A stretch of DNA of 64,000 nt from the NCBI RefSeq assembly GCF_015910445.1, contig NZ_CP048882.1, positions 2,232,001-2,296,000 of the forward strand, given 5' to 3'. How positions within the stretch are numbered: position 1 is the stretch's first letter; the number at the start of each line of letters is the position of its first letter. Both the position numbers and the translations under genes were made by a program. Positions 49,640 through 58,376 of this stretch are shown here, piece after piece. The notes beneath the pieces are model-generated. The model did not search any database. It was not told the DNA's origin and worked only from the letters and a program-made list of their open reading frames with translations. Source of the stretch: Streptomyces bathyalis (GTDB lineage: Bacteria > Actinomycetota > Actinomycetes > Streptomycetales > Streptomycetaceae).

Positions 49640-52600
49640 GTGTCGTCACAGTCCCCCAACAGCTCGAGCGTCTCGACCCAGCAGGACGGTCAGGGAAGCG
49701 ATCCCGCCGCCGTGTTCGGGCCAAACGAGTGGCTCGTCGACGAGATCTACCAGCAGTACCTCCAGGACCCGAACTCGGTAGACCGAGCCTGGTGGGACTT
49801 CTTCGCCGATTACAAGCCCGGTGCCGAGGCCACGGGAGCCGTGGGAGAACCCGCGGCGGCCCCGACCACACCGCCGAGCGCCGCAGCAGGCACTTCGGGA
49901 GTGGCCGCGGGTCCGGCGCACGCAGCGCCGGCGAAGCCCGCCGAGGCCCCTGCACCCGCGAAGCCCGCACAGGCCAAGCCCGCGCAAGCCAAGCCCGCGC
50001 AGAGCAAGCCGGCCGCGAAGGCCGCGCCGGCCAAGCAGGCACAGGCCAAGCCCGCACAGGCCAAGAAGCCCGCACAGCCCGCGCAGGGCGGCGAGGCCGG
50101 CGCCGAGGCGGAGCAGCCCTCCGGTCCGGAGTACGTGCAGATGCGCGGCCCCTCCGCGGCCGTCGCGAAGAACATGAACGCCTCGCTGGAGCTGCCGACC
50201 GCCACGTCGGTCCGCGCCGTCCCGGTGAAGCTGCTCTTCGACAACCGCATCGTCATCAACAACCACCTCAAGCGCGCCCGCGGCGGCAAGGTGTCCTTCA
50301 CGCACCTGATCGGCTACGCCATGGTGCAGGCGCTGAAGGCGATGCCGTCGATGAACTACTCCTACACGGAGAAGGACGGCAAGCCCACGCTGGTCAAGCC
50401 CGACCACATCAACCTGGGCCTGGCCATCGACCTGGTGAAGCCGAACGGCGACCGCCAGCTCGTCGTCGCCGCGATCAAGAAGGCCGAGACGCTCACCTTC
50501 TTCGAGTTCTGGCAGGCGTACGAGGACATCGTCCGCAGGGCCCGGCAGAACAAGCTGACGATGGAGGACTTCTCCGGCGTCACCTGCTCGCTGACCAACC
50601 CGGGCGGCATCGGCACCGTTCACTCCGTGCCGCGGCTGATGCCCGGCCAGGGTCTGATCCTTGGCGTCGGCGCGATGGAGTACCCGGCCGAGTTCCAGGG
50701 CACCTCGCAGGACACCCTCAACCGGCTCGGCGTCTCCAAGGTGATGACGCTGACCAGCACCTACGACCACAGGGTCATCCAGGGCGCCGCCTCCGGCGAC
50801 TTCCTGCGGATCGTCAGCAAGCTGCTGCTCGGCGAGGAGCGCTTCTACGACGAGATCTTCAAGGCGCTGCGCATCCCGTACGAGCCGGTGCGCTGGAACC
50901 AGGACATCGACGCCTCCCACGACGACGACGTCACCAAGGCCGCCCGCGTCTTCGACCTGATCCACTCCTACCGGGTGCGCGGCCACATCATGGCCGACAC
51001 CGACCCGCTGGAGTACAAGCAGCGCAAGCACCCCGACCTGGACATCACCGAACACGGGCTCACGCTGTGGGACCTGGAGCGGGAGTTCGCGGTCGGCGGC
51101 TTCGCCAACAAGTCGATGATGAAGCTGCGCGACATCCTCGGCGTCCTGCGCGACTCCTACTGCCGCACCACCGGCATCGAGTACATGCACATCCAGGACC
51201 CGAAGGAGCGCAAGTGGATCCAGGACCGGGTCGAGCGTTCGCACTCCAAGCCGGAACGTGACGAACAGCTGCGCATCCTGCGCCGGCTGAACGCCGCCGA
51301 GGCGTTCGAGACGTTCCTGCAGACCAAGTACGTCGGCCAGAAGCGCTTCTCGCTGGAGGGCGGCGAGTCCGTCATCCCGATGCTGGACGCCGTACTGGAC
51401 GCCGCCGCGGAGTCCCGCCTGGACGAGTGCGTGATCGGCATGGCCCACCGCGGCCGGCTGAACGTGCTGGCCAACATCGTCGGCAAGTCCTACGCGCAGA
51501 TCTTCCGGGAGTTCGAGGGCAACCTCGACCCGAAGTCGATGCACGGCTCCGGCGACGTGAAGTACCACCTGGGCGCCGAGGGCACCTTCACCGGTCTGGA
51601 CGGCGAGCAGATCAAGGTCTCGCTGACCGCCAACCCCTCCCACCTGGAGGCCGTCGACCCGATCGTCGAGGGTGTCTCGCGCGCCAAGCAGGACATCATC
51701 GGCAAGGGCGGTACGGACTTCACGGTCCTGCCCGTGCAGCTGCACGGAGACGCCGCCTTCGCGGGCCAGGGCGTCGTGGCCGAGACGCTGAACATGTCGC
51801 AGCTGCGCGGCTACCGCACCGGCGGCACGGTGCACATCATCGTCAACAACCAGGTCGGCTTCACCGCGGCGCCCGAGTCGGCGCGCTCGTCGATGTACTC
51901 CACCGACGTGGCCCGGATGATCGAGGCACCGATCTTCCACGTCAACGGCGACGACCCGGAGGCCGTCGTCCGCGTGGCGCGGCTGGCCTTCGAGTACCGG
52001 CAGGCGTTCAACAAGGACGTCGTCATCGACCTGATCTGCTACCGGCGCCGCGGGCACAACGAGACCGACAACCCGCAGTTCACGCAGCCGCTGATGTACA
52101 ACCTGGTCGACAAGAAGCGCTCGGTGCGCAAGCTCTACACCGAGTCCCTCATCGGCCGCGGCGACATCACGCTGGAGGAGGCCGAGCAGGCGCTGCAGGA
52201 CTTCCAGGGCCAGCTGGAGAAGGTCTTCACCGAGGTGCGGGACGCCGCGAACGCGCCCGCCCCGGCCGAAGTCCCGCAGCCCGAGGCCGAGTTCCCTGTG
52301 CATGTCGAGACCGGCGTCGGCCAGGAGGTCGTCAAGCGGATCGCCGAGTCGCAGGTCAACATCCCCGACCACGTCACCGTCCACCCGCGGCTGCTCCCGC
52401 AGCTCCAGCGGCGTGCGGCGATGATCGAGGACGACACGATCGACTGGGGCATGGGCGAGACCCTGGCCATCGGCTCGCTGCTGATGGAGGGCACGCCGGT
52501 GCGGCTGTCCGGTCAGGACTCCCGCCGCGGCACGTTCGGCCAGCGGCACGCGGTGCTGCTCGACCAGAGCACCGGCAACGACTACACGCCGCTGCTGTAC

Positions 52601-53491
52601 CTCTCCGAGGACCAGGCCCGCTTCAACGTCTACGACTCGCTGCTGAGCGAGTACGCGGCGATGGGCTTCGAGTACGGCTACTCGCTGGCCCGTCCCGAGG
52701 CGCTGGTGATGTGGGAGGCGCAGTTCGGCGACTTCGCCAACGGCGCGCAGACGGTCATCGACGAGTTCATCAGTTCCGCCGAGCAGAAGTGGAACCAGAC
52801 CTCCGGTGTGACGCTGCTGCTGCCGCACGGTTACGAGGGCCAGGGCCCGGACCACTCCTCGGCCCGCATCGAGCGGTTCCTCCAGCTGTGCGCGCAGAAC
52901 AGCATGACCGTCGCGATGCCGTCGCTGCCGTCGAACTACTTCCATCTGCTGCGCTGGCAGGTCCACAACCCGCACCACAAGCCGCTGGTCGTCTTCACCC
53001 CGAAGTCGATGCTCCGGCTGAAGGCGGCCGCGTCGAAGACCTCCGAGTTCACCGAAGGCGGCTTCCGTCCGGTCATCGGCGACGGCTCGGTCGACCCCTC
53101 CGACGTCCGCAAGGTCGTCTTCTGCTCCGGCAAGGTCTACTACGACCTCGACGCCGAGCGGCAGAAGCGGGGTCTGACGGACACCGCGATCATCCGGCTC
53201 GAGCGGCTCTACCCGCTGCCCGGCGCGGAGATCCAGGCCGAGATGGCCCGCTACAGCGGTGCGGAGAAGTTCGTCTGGGCACAGGAGGAGCCGGCCAACC
53301 AGGGTGCGTGGCCGTTCATCGCGCTCAACCTGGTGGACCACCTGGACCTGATCATCGGCTCCGAGCCGGTCCCCAACGCGGACCGTCTGCGCCGGGTCTC
53401 GCGCCCGTCGTCCTCCTCCCCCGCCGTCGGCTCCGGCAAGCGGCACCAGGAGGAGCAGCAGCAGCTGATCCGGGAGGTCTTCGACCTCTGA
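49640..53491 (+). CDS. kgd: multifunctional 2-oxoglutarate decarboxylase/dehydrogenase (E1 with fused E2-like domain)
   Basis: A 1283-residue protein of the actinobacterial SucA/KGD type. The first 60 residues ([18 protein letters not shown]) are the E1 N-terminal segment. A long linker of Ala/Pro/Lys repeats (near 70-155) leads to an acyltransferase (E2-like) domain whose histidine is in [15 protein letters not shown] (about 383). The E1 part follows with [34 protein letters not shown], and [19 protein letters not shown] for thiamine diphosphate binding. It joins the TCA cycle at 2-oxoglutarate; the lipoylated partners and E3 are encoded elsewhere. In related bacteria an FHA-type regulator controls it. 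The start is a GTG with AAGAGGGCGG upstream. Confidence 0.95.
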   Translation: MSSQSPNSSSVSTQQDGQGSDPAAVFGPNEWLVDEIYQQYLQDPNSVDRAWWDFFADYKPGAEATGAVGEPAAAPTTPPSAAAGTSGVAAGPAHAAPAKPAEAPAPAKPAQAKPAQAKPAQSKPAAKAAPAKQAQAKPAQAKKPAQPAQGGEAGAEAEQPSGPEYVQMRGPSAAVAKNMNASLELPTATSVRAVPVKLLFDNRIVINNHLKRARGGKVSFTHLIGYAMVQALKAMPSMNYSYTEKDGKPTLVKPDHINLGLAIDLVKPNGDRQLVVAAIKKAETLTFFEFWQAYEDIVRRARQNKLTMEDFSGVTCSLTNPGGIGTVHSVPRLMPGQGLILGVGAMEYPAEFQGTSQDTLNRLGVSKVMTLTSTYDHRVIQGAASGDFLRIVSKLLLGEERFYDEIFKALRIPYEPVRWNQDIDASHDDDVTKAARVFDLIHSYRVRGHIMADTDPLEYKQRKHPDLDITEHGLTLWDLEREFAVGGFANKSMMKLRDILGVLRDSYCRTTGIEYMHIQDPKERKWIQDRVERSHSKPERDEQLRILRRLNAAEAFETFLQTKYVGQKRFSLEGGESVIPMLDAVLDAAAESRLDECVIGMAHRGRLNVLANIVGKSYAQIFREFEGNLDPKSMHGSGDVKYHLGAEGTFTGLDGEQIKVSLTANPSHLEAVDPIVEGVSRAKQDIIGKGGTDFTVLPVQLHGDAAFAGQGVVAETLNMSQLRGYRTGGTVHIIVNNQVGFTAAPESARSSMYSTDVARMIEAPIFHVNGDDPEAVVRVARLAFEYRQAFNKDVVIDLICYRRRGHNETDNPQFTQPLMYNLVDKKRSVRKLYTESLIGRGDITLEEAEQALQDFQGQLEKVFTEVRDAANAPAPAEVPQPEAEFPVHVETGVGQEVVKRIAESQVNIPDHVTVHPRLLPQLQRRAAMIEDDTIDWGMGETLAIGSLLMEGTPVRLSGQDSRRGTFGQRHAVLLDQSTGNDYTPLLYLSEDQARFNVYDSLLSEYAAMGFEYGYSLARPEALVMWEAQFGDFANGAQTVIDEFISSAEQKWNQTSGVTLLLPHGYEGQGPDHSSARIERFLQLCAQNSMTVAMPSLPSNYFHLLRWQVHNPHHKPLVVFTPKSMLRLKAAASKTSEFTEGGFRPVIGDGSVDPSDVRKVVFCSGKVYYDLDAERQKRGLTDTAIIRLERLYPLPGAEIQAEMARYSGAEKFVWAQEEPANQGAWPFIALNLVDHLDLIIGSEPVPNADRLRRVSRPSSSSPAVGSGKRHQEEQQQLIREVFDL

Positions 53492-53515
53492 GGCTCGGCT
53501 GTTCGCGCCGAGAGC

Positions 53516-53556
53516 ACGACGGAGGGCCCGCCGGTTGCCGGCGGGCCCTCCGTCGT
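53516..53556. terminator. perfect 19-bp inverted repeat, bidirectional terminator
   Basis: Positions 53516-53534 and 53538-53556 are exact reverse complements with a 3-nt TTG loop, the strongest hairpin in the window. It ends kgd from the left and the conflict/peptide cluster from the right. Confidence 0.9.
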
Positions 53557-53583
53557 GTGTGCCGTCTGTTCGGCGCGGGGCGC

Positions 53584-56500
53584 TCAGCTCAGGTTCGGCT
53601 CGAAGTCCCAGTAGGGACGCACCCGTTGGCGGGCGGACAGCGTGTGCGGATGCTGGGCGCCCAGGGTGCGGGTCAGGCGCTGAAGGGCGTCCTCCTCCTG
53701 CTTGCCCGCCTCCGTGTGCTCCCGCACCGCACGCAGATCCGCGGCAAGCGCAACCTGACACGAGAGCGTCAGCGGATGGTCCTCGCCCAGCACGTGCACC
53801 GAGCGGCGCAGCGTTTCACGGCTGAGCTCCACGGCCTCGTCCAGCCGTCCGACGAAATTCCGGCCGCACGCGGCGTTCAGGGCGCAGCCCAGCGTCGTCG
53901 GATGGTCGTCGCCGAGCAGGACTCGTGTGCCGACGAGCGCCTGCTCGAACATGTTCAGTGCGCCGTCCCTGTCGCCCTCCGCTTGAAGAACGAGTCCTGC
54001 ATTGGTCTGCATGGCCGTGGGCACCGGGTGCGCCTGGCCCAGCAGCCGCCGCCAGCCGTTCTCGGCCTCGTCGATCAGCTCGCGCGCCTGTGCGAGGTCG
54101 CCGGAGCGGCGCAGCTGGTTGCCGTAGTCCGTGATCAGGGCGTAGGTGGTGAAGTGGCTCCGCCCGGCGGCCTGTTCCTGCTGTTCCAGCAGACTCGCCA
54201 GCACCGCGCCGCTGTCCCGCTCGGACGTGCCCGCGCGGCGCTCGCACAACAGCAGGTTGTGCCGCGCCCACAACGTCTTCGGATGCTGGGGGCCGAGCAC
54301 CTGGATGTGGCGCCGGACGCACATCTCCTGCCGGGACAGCGCCTCCTGGTAGCGGCCCATGAGCCGAAGATCGCGGGCGCACGCGTTGGCCGAACTGAGC
54401 GTGTCGGGATGGCGGTTGCGCAGCAGTGCCTCACGCCTGCGGAGGGTGCCGAGGTCGACCTCGTACGCCTCGGCGTAGCGCCCGAGCAGGCGGAGTCCGA
54501 CGCCGAGGTTGTGGTGCGCGAGAAGCGTCGTCCACTCATCGGGACCGAGCAACCGGAGCGAGGTGGAGACGACCTCGCGTTGCATCTGGAGCGCCTCCCC
54601 CCACTGGCCGAGGAAGCGCTGATCGGCCGCGAGGCAACTGGTGGCCGTCATCAGCTCCTCCTCGTCGGTCGTGGTGGCGCCCCGCAGCAACTCCAGCCGG
54701 GCGCTGTCCAGTTCGTGTGCCTCGTGGAACCGGCCTCCTGCCCGCAAGATGTTGCCCTGCAGCGTGGTGAGGGCCAGCATCGGCGACGCGTCGGGTGCGA
54801 GGAGTTCGGACCACCGTTCGCGGATCCGCTCAGCAAGCTCGGCCCCGACGCGGAATTCGCCGCCGTTGAAGCAGTAGCGCAGACAGTTCAACAGCAGGGT
54901 CTGCGTGCGGGGTGCCCTGCTGCTCAGCGAGCCGGACGAGCCGAGGTGCGGCAGCAGTTCCGCGTACCGGGGCCAGCTCCTGCTGTCCTGCGGGTTGCCC
55001 GGGTCCGCCTCGGCGAGCAGGCCGCGCACCACCTCCCGGTAGACCTCGCGGTCTGCGGAGGCGGTCAGTTCGCCGACGATGCCGTGCACGACGCGGTGCA
55101 TGTGTACGGACTCCTGCTGCGGCCCGAGTACATCGCCGGAGGCGCCGCGCGAGTCACCACGTGAATCCCGGGCGAGCACCGAGTAGTTGACCAGCGAGTC
55201 CAGAGCGCGCGCCCAGGCGGGCAGGTCGGAGGTGATCCAGCGCAGGTTCTCGGGGAGGTCCTCCGCGGGCAGTCCCCGCACGAGGCCCAGTGGGATGCGT
55301 CCGGGGGCGAAGGCGGAGCAGAGCGTGAGGAGTTCGACCGTACGGGGCTCGGTCTGCCGGAGCTTGTTGATCAGTATCGACCAGGAGGTGAAGGAGGACT
55401 CCGGGTAGTCGGTGAGGACCGAACGGTCCGCGGTCTCGGAGAAGCCGCCCTGCCGCACCATCCGCAGGTACTCTCCGGCCTCCATGCCCGACTCGCCCAG
55501 CCACGCCGCGGCCTGAGCCATCTGCAGAGGCACGTCGTTGAACTCCGCCGCGACCTGGTCCGCCTCGTCCCCGGTCACGTGGGGCGCACGGCGCATCAGA
55601 TAGCCGACGGATTCGGAACGCACGAAGCCGGAGACGTCGACGATGTCAGTGAGGCTGCTCCAGGAGCGGTTGCGGGAGGTGATCAGCACGTGGCCCGTGC
55701 CGCCCTGGGGAATGTACTGGGCGGCCTCCTCGGGCTCCTCCCAGCCGTCGAAGATGAGCAGCCAGCGGCTGTAGGGCTCACCACGGCGCAGCGTCTCCCG
55801 CACGGCGCGGATGCGCTCACCCGGCTCCGAGCTCTCGGTCACGCCGAGTTCGACGGCCAGCTCACCGAACCGGTCGCGCTGGGTGTTGCGCTGGTCGGAG
55901 TTGACCCACCACACGACGTCGTAGTCAGGGCTGAAGCGGTGCGCGTACTCGGCGGCGATCTGGGTCTTGCCGATGCCGGACATGCCGACGAGGGTGCACA
56001 CGGACGCGCCCTGGCCGGCATCGGTCAGCCGTTGCTGGAGCTGGTTGAGCAGCTCGTCGCGGCCGGTGAACTGCCTGTTCCGGCGGGGCACTTCGCCCCA
56101 CACCTCGACCGGGTCGCTCGGATAGCGGGACCCGGGGGCGTAGGGCAGTTCGCGCGGTGGCGACGCCGGGGTGAGTGCGAGCCTGGACAACAGCCGCCGC
56201 TCGGCCTCCGGTTCGTTCACCCCCCACAGGTCGACGGGTTCCAGCACGGCGGTGGCCGGCAGCAGAGGACGGTTGGTCAGATTGACAGCGGCGAAACGCT
56301 CCGCGTTCTCGGCCACGAAGCCGCGCAGCACAGCGTTCCACTCGCCCTCGCGGCGCGGCCCGATCTGGAAGAACCAGTCACTGAGCACCAGAAGCACCTG
56401 CCCCCTGGCGAGCAGCAGATCACCGAGCGCCTCGTCCAGCGGCTGATCACGGGACGGATCCCAGCGCTGAAGTGTCACCCGGTGGCCATGACTCTCCAGC

Positions 56501-56622
56501 CGGCGTTCGATCCAGGTGGCAAACGCCCGGTGATAGCCGGGGTAGGTCACAACAATGTGCTGTGGGCCCTGCCCGGTGTCCCCGGAGCCGTCGCTCTTCT
56601 CCGGGTGCCGCTCGTCGGCCAT
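53584..56622 (-). CDS. TIR-like/NB-ARC/TPR protein (FxsT type)
   Basis: A 1012-residue STAND-type protein. The ATG at 56622 is preferred because AGGGAG lies 9 bp before it; an upstream ATG at 56640 has none. The first 130 residues fold like a TIR/SEFIR domain (HIVVTYPGYHRAFATWIERR, LLVLSDWFFQIGPRREGEW). The NB-ARC NTPase follows with P-loop GMSGIGKT (about 213-220), LLIFDGWEE as Walker B and GHVLITSRNR. The rest (about 560-1010) is made of TPRs of the kinesin-light-chain kind, LGPDEWTTLLAHHNLG and similar. It matches FxsT, the TPR protein of FxSxx-COOH peptide systems. No FxsB radical-SAM gene is nearby. Ligand-triggered assembly is inferred. Confidence 0.85.
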   Translation of the reverse strand: MADERHPEKSDGSGDTGQGPQHIVVTYPGYHRAFATWIERRLESHGHRVTLQRWDPSRDQPLDEALGDLLLARGQVLLVLSDWFFQIGPRREGEWNAVLRGFVAENAERFAAVNLTNRPLLPATAVLEPVDLWGVNEPEAERRLLSRLALTPASPPRELPYAPGSRYPSDPVEVWGEVPRRNRQFTGRDELLNQLQQRLTDAGQGASVCTLVGMSGIGKTQIAAEYAHRFSPDYDVVWWVNSDQRNTQRDRFGELAVELGVTESSEPGERIRAVRETLRRGEPYSRWLLIFDGWEEPEEAAQYIPQGGTGHVLITSRNRSWSSLTDIVDVSGFVRSESVGYLMRRAPHVTGDEADQVAAEFNDVPLQMAQAAAWLGESGMEAGEYLRMVRQGGFSETADRSVLTDYPESSFTSWSILINKLRQTEPRTVELLTLCSAFAPGRIPLGLVRGLPAEDLPENLRWITSDLPAWARALDSLVNYSVLARDSRGDSRGASGDVLGPQQESVHMHRVVHGIVGELTASADREVYREVVRGLLAEADPGNPQDSRSWPRYAELLPHLGSSGSLSSRAPRTQTLLLNCLRYCFNGGEFRVGAELAERIRERWSELLAPDASPMLALTTLQGNILRAGGRFHEAHELDSARLELLRGATTTDEEELMTATSCLAADQRFLGQWGEALQMQREVVSTSLRLLGPDEWTTLLAHHNLGVGLRLLGRYAEAYEVDLGTLRRREALLRNRHPDTLSSANACARDLRLMGRYQEALSRQEMCVRRHIQVLGPQHPKTLWARHNLLLCERRAGTSERDSGAVLASLLEQQEQAAGRSHFTTYALITDYGNQLRRSGDLAQARELIDEAENGWRRLLGQAHPVPTAMQTNAGLVLQAEGDRDGALNMFEQALVGTRVLLGDDHPTTLGCALNAACGRNFVGRLDEAVELSRETLRRSVHVLGEDHPLTLSCQVALAADLRAVREHTEAGKQEEDALQRLTRTLGAQHPHTLSARQRVRPYWDFEPNLS

Positions 56623-56698
56623 CGGCACGTTCTCCCTCATCGTCGTGGTGGGGCCGGGTCACCGAACGGGCGGTGAGCCGCGGCGAGATTACCGTATG

Positions 56699-57985
56699 TC
56701 ACCTACCGGTGACAGGCTCTTGGCTCCGTGGGCGGTACCGTGCTGACCGTTCCGTGAGGCTCGCGAGGTGCCACGCCATGCCGTCGGTGAACCGGCCGCC
56801 CTCCGGGGTCAGTTCACCGGAGCCACGGAGCACGACGAGGGCTTCGGCGACCTGGCCGCGATAGGCCTCGCGGCGGGCGCGGGCAGCTGTGCGGGCGTCG
56901 GGAGTCGCTCCTCTTCGCGCGGCGAGATGGTGCCACAGGTCGGCGAGGGCCAGGTGGGCGTACGTACCGTGCAGCACCGCGCCGACGGGCCGCGGGTCCG
57001 GACGCCATGCGACGTGGTGGACGGCGCGGCCCCCCTCCAGCCGCAGCGGTGTCAGGTCTTCGAGCACGGTGAGCTTGCTGTGGTGGGTCTCGTGGACGAG
57101 CACGGCGACAAGTCCCCAAGCGGTTTCCGGCAGTTCGGTGATCACGGCGCCCGGCGCGGAACCCAGCGTGGCGCTGAAGCCGCCCTGCGCGAGCCTCGTG
57201 ATCGGCACCACGGAACGCACCAGCGCGGCGATCTCCCAGAGCCGGCCCGGGTCGGCTCCCGCGAGCAGGGCGAGCGCCGCCTGCCATCGCGCCGTCCAGT
57301 CCCGCGCGCGCCCGCTGTCCGCCGCGGCGCCACCGGTTATGGGCGGTCCGGAACGGTGAGCGGGGAGAGTGCCGGCGCGCCACGGATCCAGGTCGTCGAG
57401 CAACGTGCTGCTGCCCGGCAGCGGACGCAGTCCCCGCCAGCCAGGACCCGTCGCGCGGTTGTAGGGGGGCAGCAGCGTGATCCCGCTGCGGCGGTGTGCG
57501 GGGGCCAGCCGGAGGCTGCGCGGCCCGGCGACGACGCGGACGAGTTCGGCATGGGCCGAGTACACACCGATGCCGGGGAGGGTCAGCAGTCCGCCGGGGG
57601 CGGACAGCGTCATGCGGAAGCCGGTGCGGGTACTCAGCGCCACTGCGGCTGCGAGAGCGCCGAGTACGTCCCCGTCTCCCGGTGGCATGCTCAGGGCGTG
57701 CATGATCCATGTGCCCACGGACGGGTAGGCGAGCGCTTCACGGAAGGCGGGCGGGTCGTCCCCCTCGGCCTGCTCGAGCAACCGCCAGTGCCGATTCAGC
57801 CGTTGCCGCACCGACGGGGGCACGGCGTGACGCTCCGCGTGCGTGAGCAGGGACTTGAGGAGGACCAGCCGCCTGCTGTGCATCCCGGCCCGTAACAACC
57901 GGAGGTCTTCGGGGTGTGGCCTGGTGCGGGCCAGCGACGCGAGACCGCCCGCGGGGACGGCGGAGGGGGCCGTGACAGGCTGCAC
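56699..57985 (-). CDS. HExxH-motif protein, putative 2-oxoglutarate-dependent peptide beta-hydroxylase
   Basis: A 428-residue protein. The motif LVHETHHSKL (H-E-T-H-H, about 298-302) and a downstream HGTYAHLALADLW, with WRPDPRPVG between, are the signature of the HExxH peptide-modification proteins associated with FxSxx-type peptides, some of which are now regarded as 2-oxoglutarate-dependent peptide beta-hydroxylases. In FxS systems this domain is usually attached to or beside a radical-SAM protein; here it stands alone. GTG 57985 is used because GGGGAGG lies 6 bp upstream; a GTG two codons earlier abuts that sequence. It follows the small peptide gene by 33 bp, its likely substrate. Confidence 0.78.
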   Translation of the reverse strand: MQPVTAPSAVPAGGLASLARTRPHPEDLRLLRAGMHSRRLVLLKSLLTHAERHAVPPSVRQRLNRHWRLLEQAEGDDPPAFREALAYPSVGTWIMHALSMPPGDGDVLGALAAAVALSTRTGFRMTLSAPGGLLTLPGIGVYSAHAELVRVVAGPRSLRLAPAHRRSGITLLPPYNRATGPGWRGLRPLPGSSTLLDDLDPWRAGTLPAHRSGPPITGGAAADSGRARDWTARWQAALALLAGADPGRLWEIAALVRSVVPITRLAQGGFSATLGSAPGAVITELPETAWGLVAVLVHETHHSKLTVLEDLTPLRLEGGRAVHHVAWRPDPRPVGAVLHGTYAHLALADLWHHLAARRGATPDARTAARARREAYRGQVAEALVVLRGSGELTPEGGRFTDGMAWHLASLTERSARYRPRSQEPVTGR

Positions 57986-58018
57986 CTTCACCCTCCCCGC
58001 TGACGAGAATTGGCCCGA

Positions 58019-58273
58019 TCACGCCCCTGAGCTTCCCGGCCGGCGGCCTGGGGGCACCGGGTGCCACACGCCACCCTGCTCCCCGCCACCACCGGCCCAC
58101 ATCTCGTCGAACAGCTCGGGACCGCGCAGCACTTCGTCGACCGCAGCAAGCAGAGCGGGGTCCTCCATGACCCGCAGTTCGTGCAGGTCGACGCCCGCAA
58201 GATCGGGTAGGGACAGCGTTCTCCCGTCCCGTGACCAGGCCCGGCCGGACGTGCCACTCCCCTGCTTCGGCAC
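58019..58273 (-). CDS. candidate ribosomally made peptide precursor (FxsA-like, 84 aa)
   Basis: An 84-residue protein read from GTG 58273, which has GGGAGGAG at ideal spacing. The middle, TLSLPDLAGVDLHELRVMED, followed by PALLAAVDEVL, resembles the conserved leader part of FxSxx-COOH peptides (L-P-D-L-x-G-V-x-L-x-E-L-R, then a helix). The tail after FDEMWAGGGGEQGG is Gly-rich then ends VWHPVPPGRRPGSSGA and lacks the F-x-S-x-x end. Trp, Asp, His and Pro residues in the tail are possible modification sites. It lies directly before the HExxH protein gene and after the vWA-TPR gene. The peptide role is inferred from context and leader resemblance; it could also be a small regulatory protein. Confidence 0.6.
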   Translation of the reverse strand: MPKQGSGTSGRAWSRDGRTLSLPDLAGVDLHELRVMEDPALLAAVDEVLRGPELFDEMWAGGGGEQGGVWHPVPPGRRPGSSGA

Positions 58274-58376
58274 CCGCTTCTCCTCCCTGCCGCCTCTCCG
58301 GGGAGGCTGCCGCCGCCGGTGCAGGGTTCTTCCCAACACCCTTGCAAGGAAAACCCGTTGGGGCCGAGGGCCCCAC

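Noticed and set aside
49646-53761. Very long open frame on the minus strand opposite kgd
   Set aside because: Low-complexity composition with no motif; antisense open frames are expected in high-GC DNA and kgd is unambiguous on the plus strand.
58019-58273. Canonical FxSxx-COOH precursor
   Set aside because: The leader resembles that family but the C-terminal F-x-S-x-x residues are absent, so only a related, divergent peptide is claimed.
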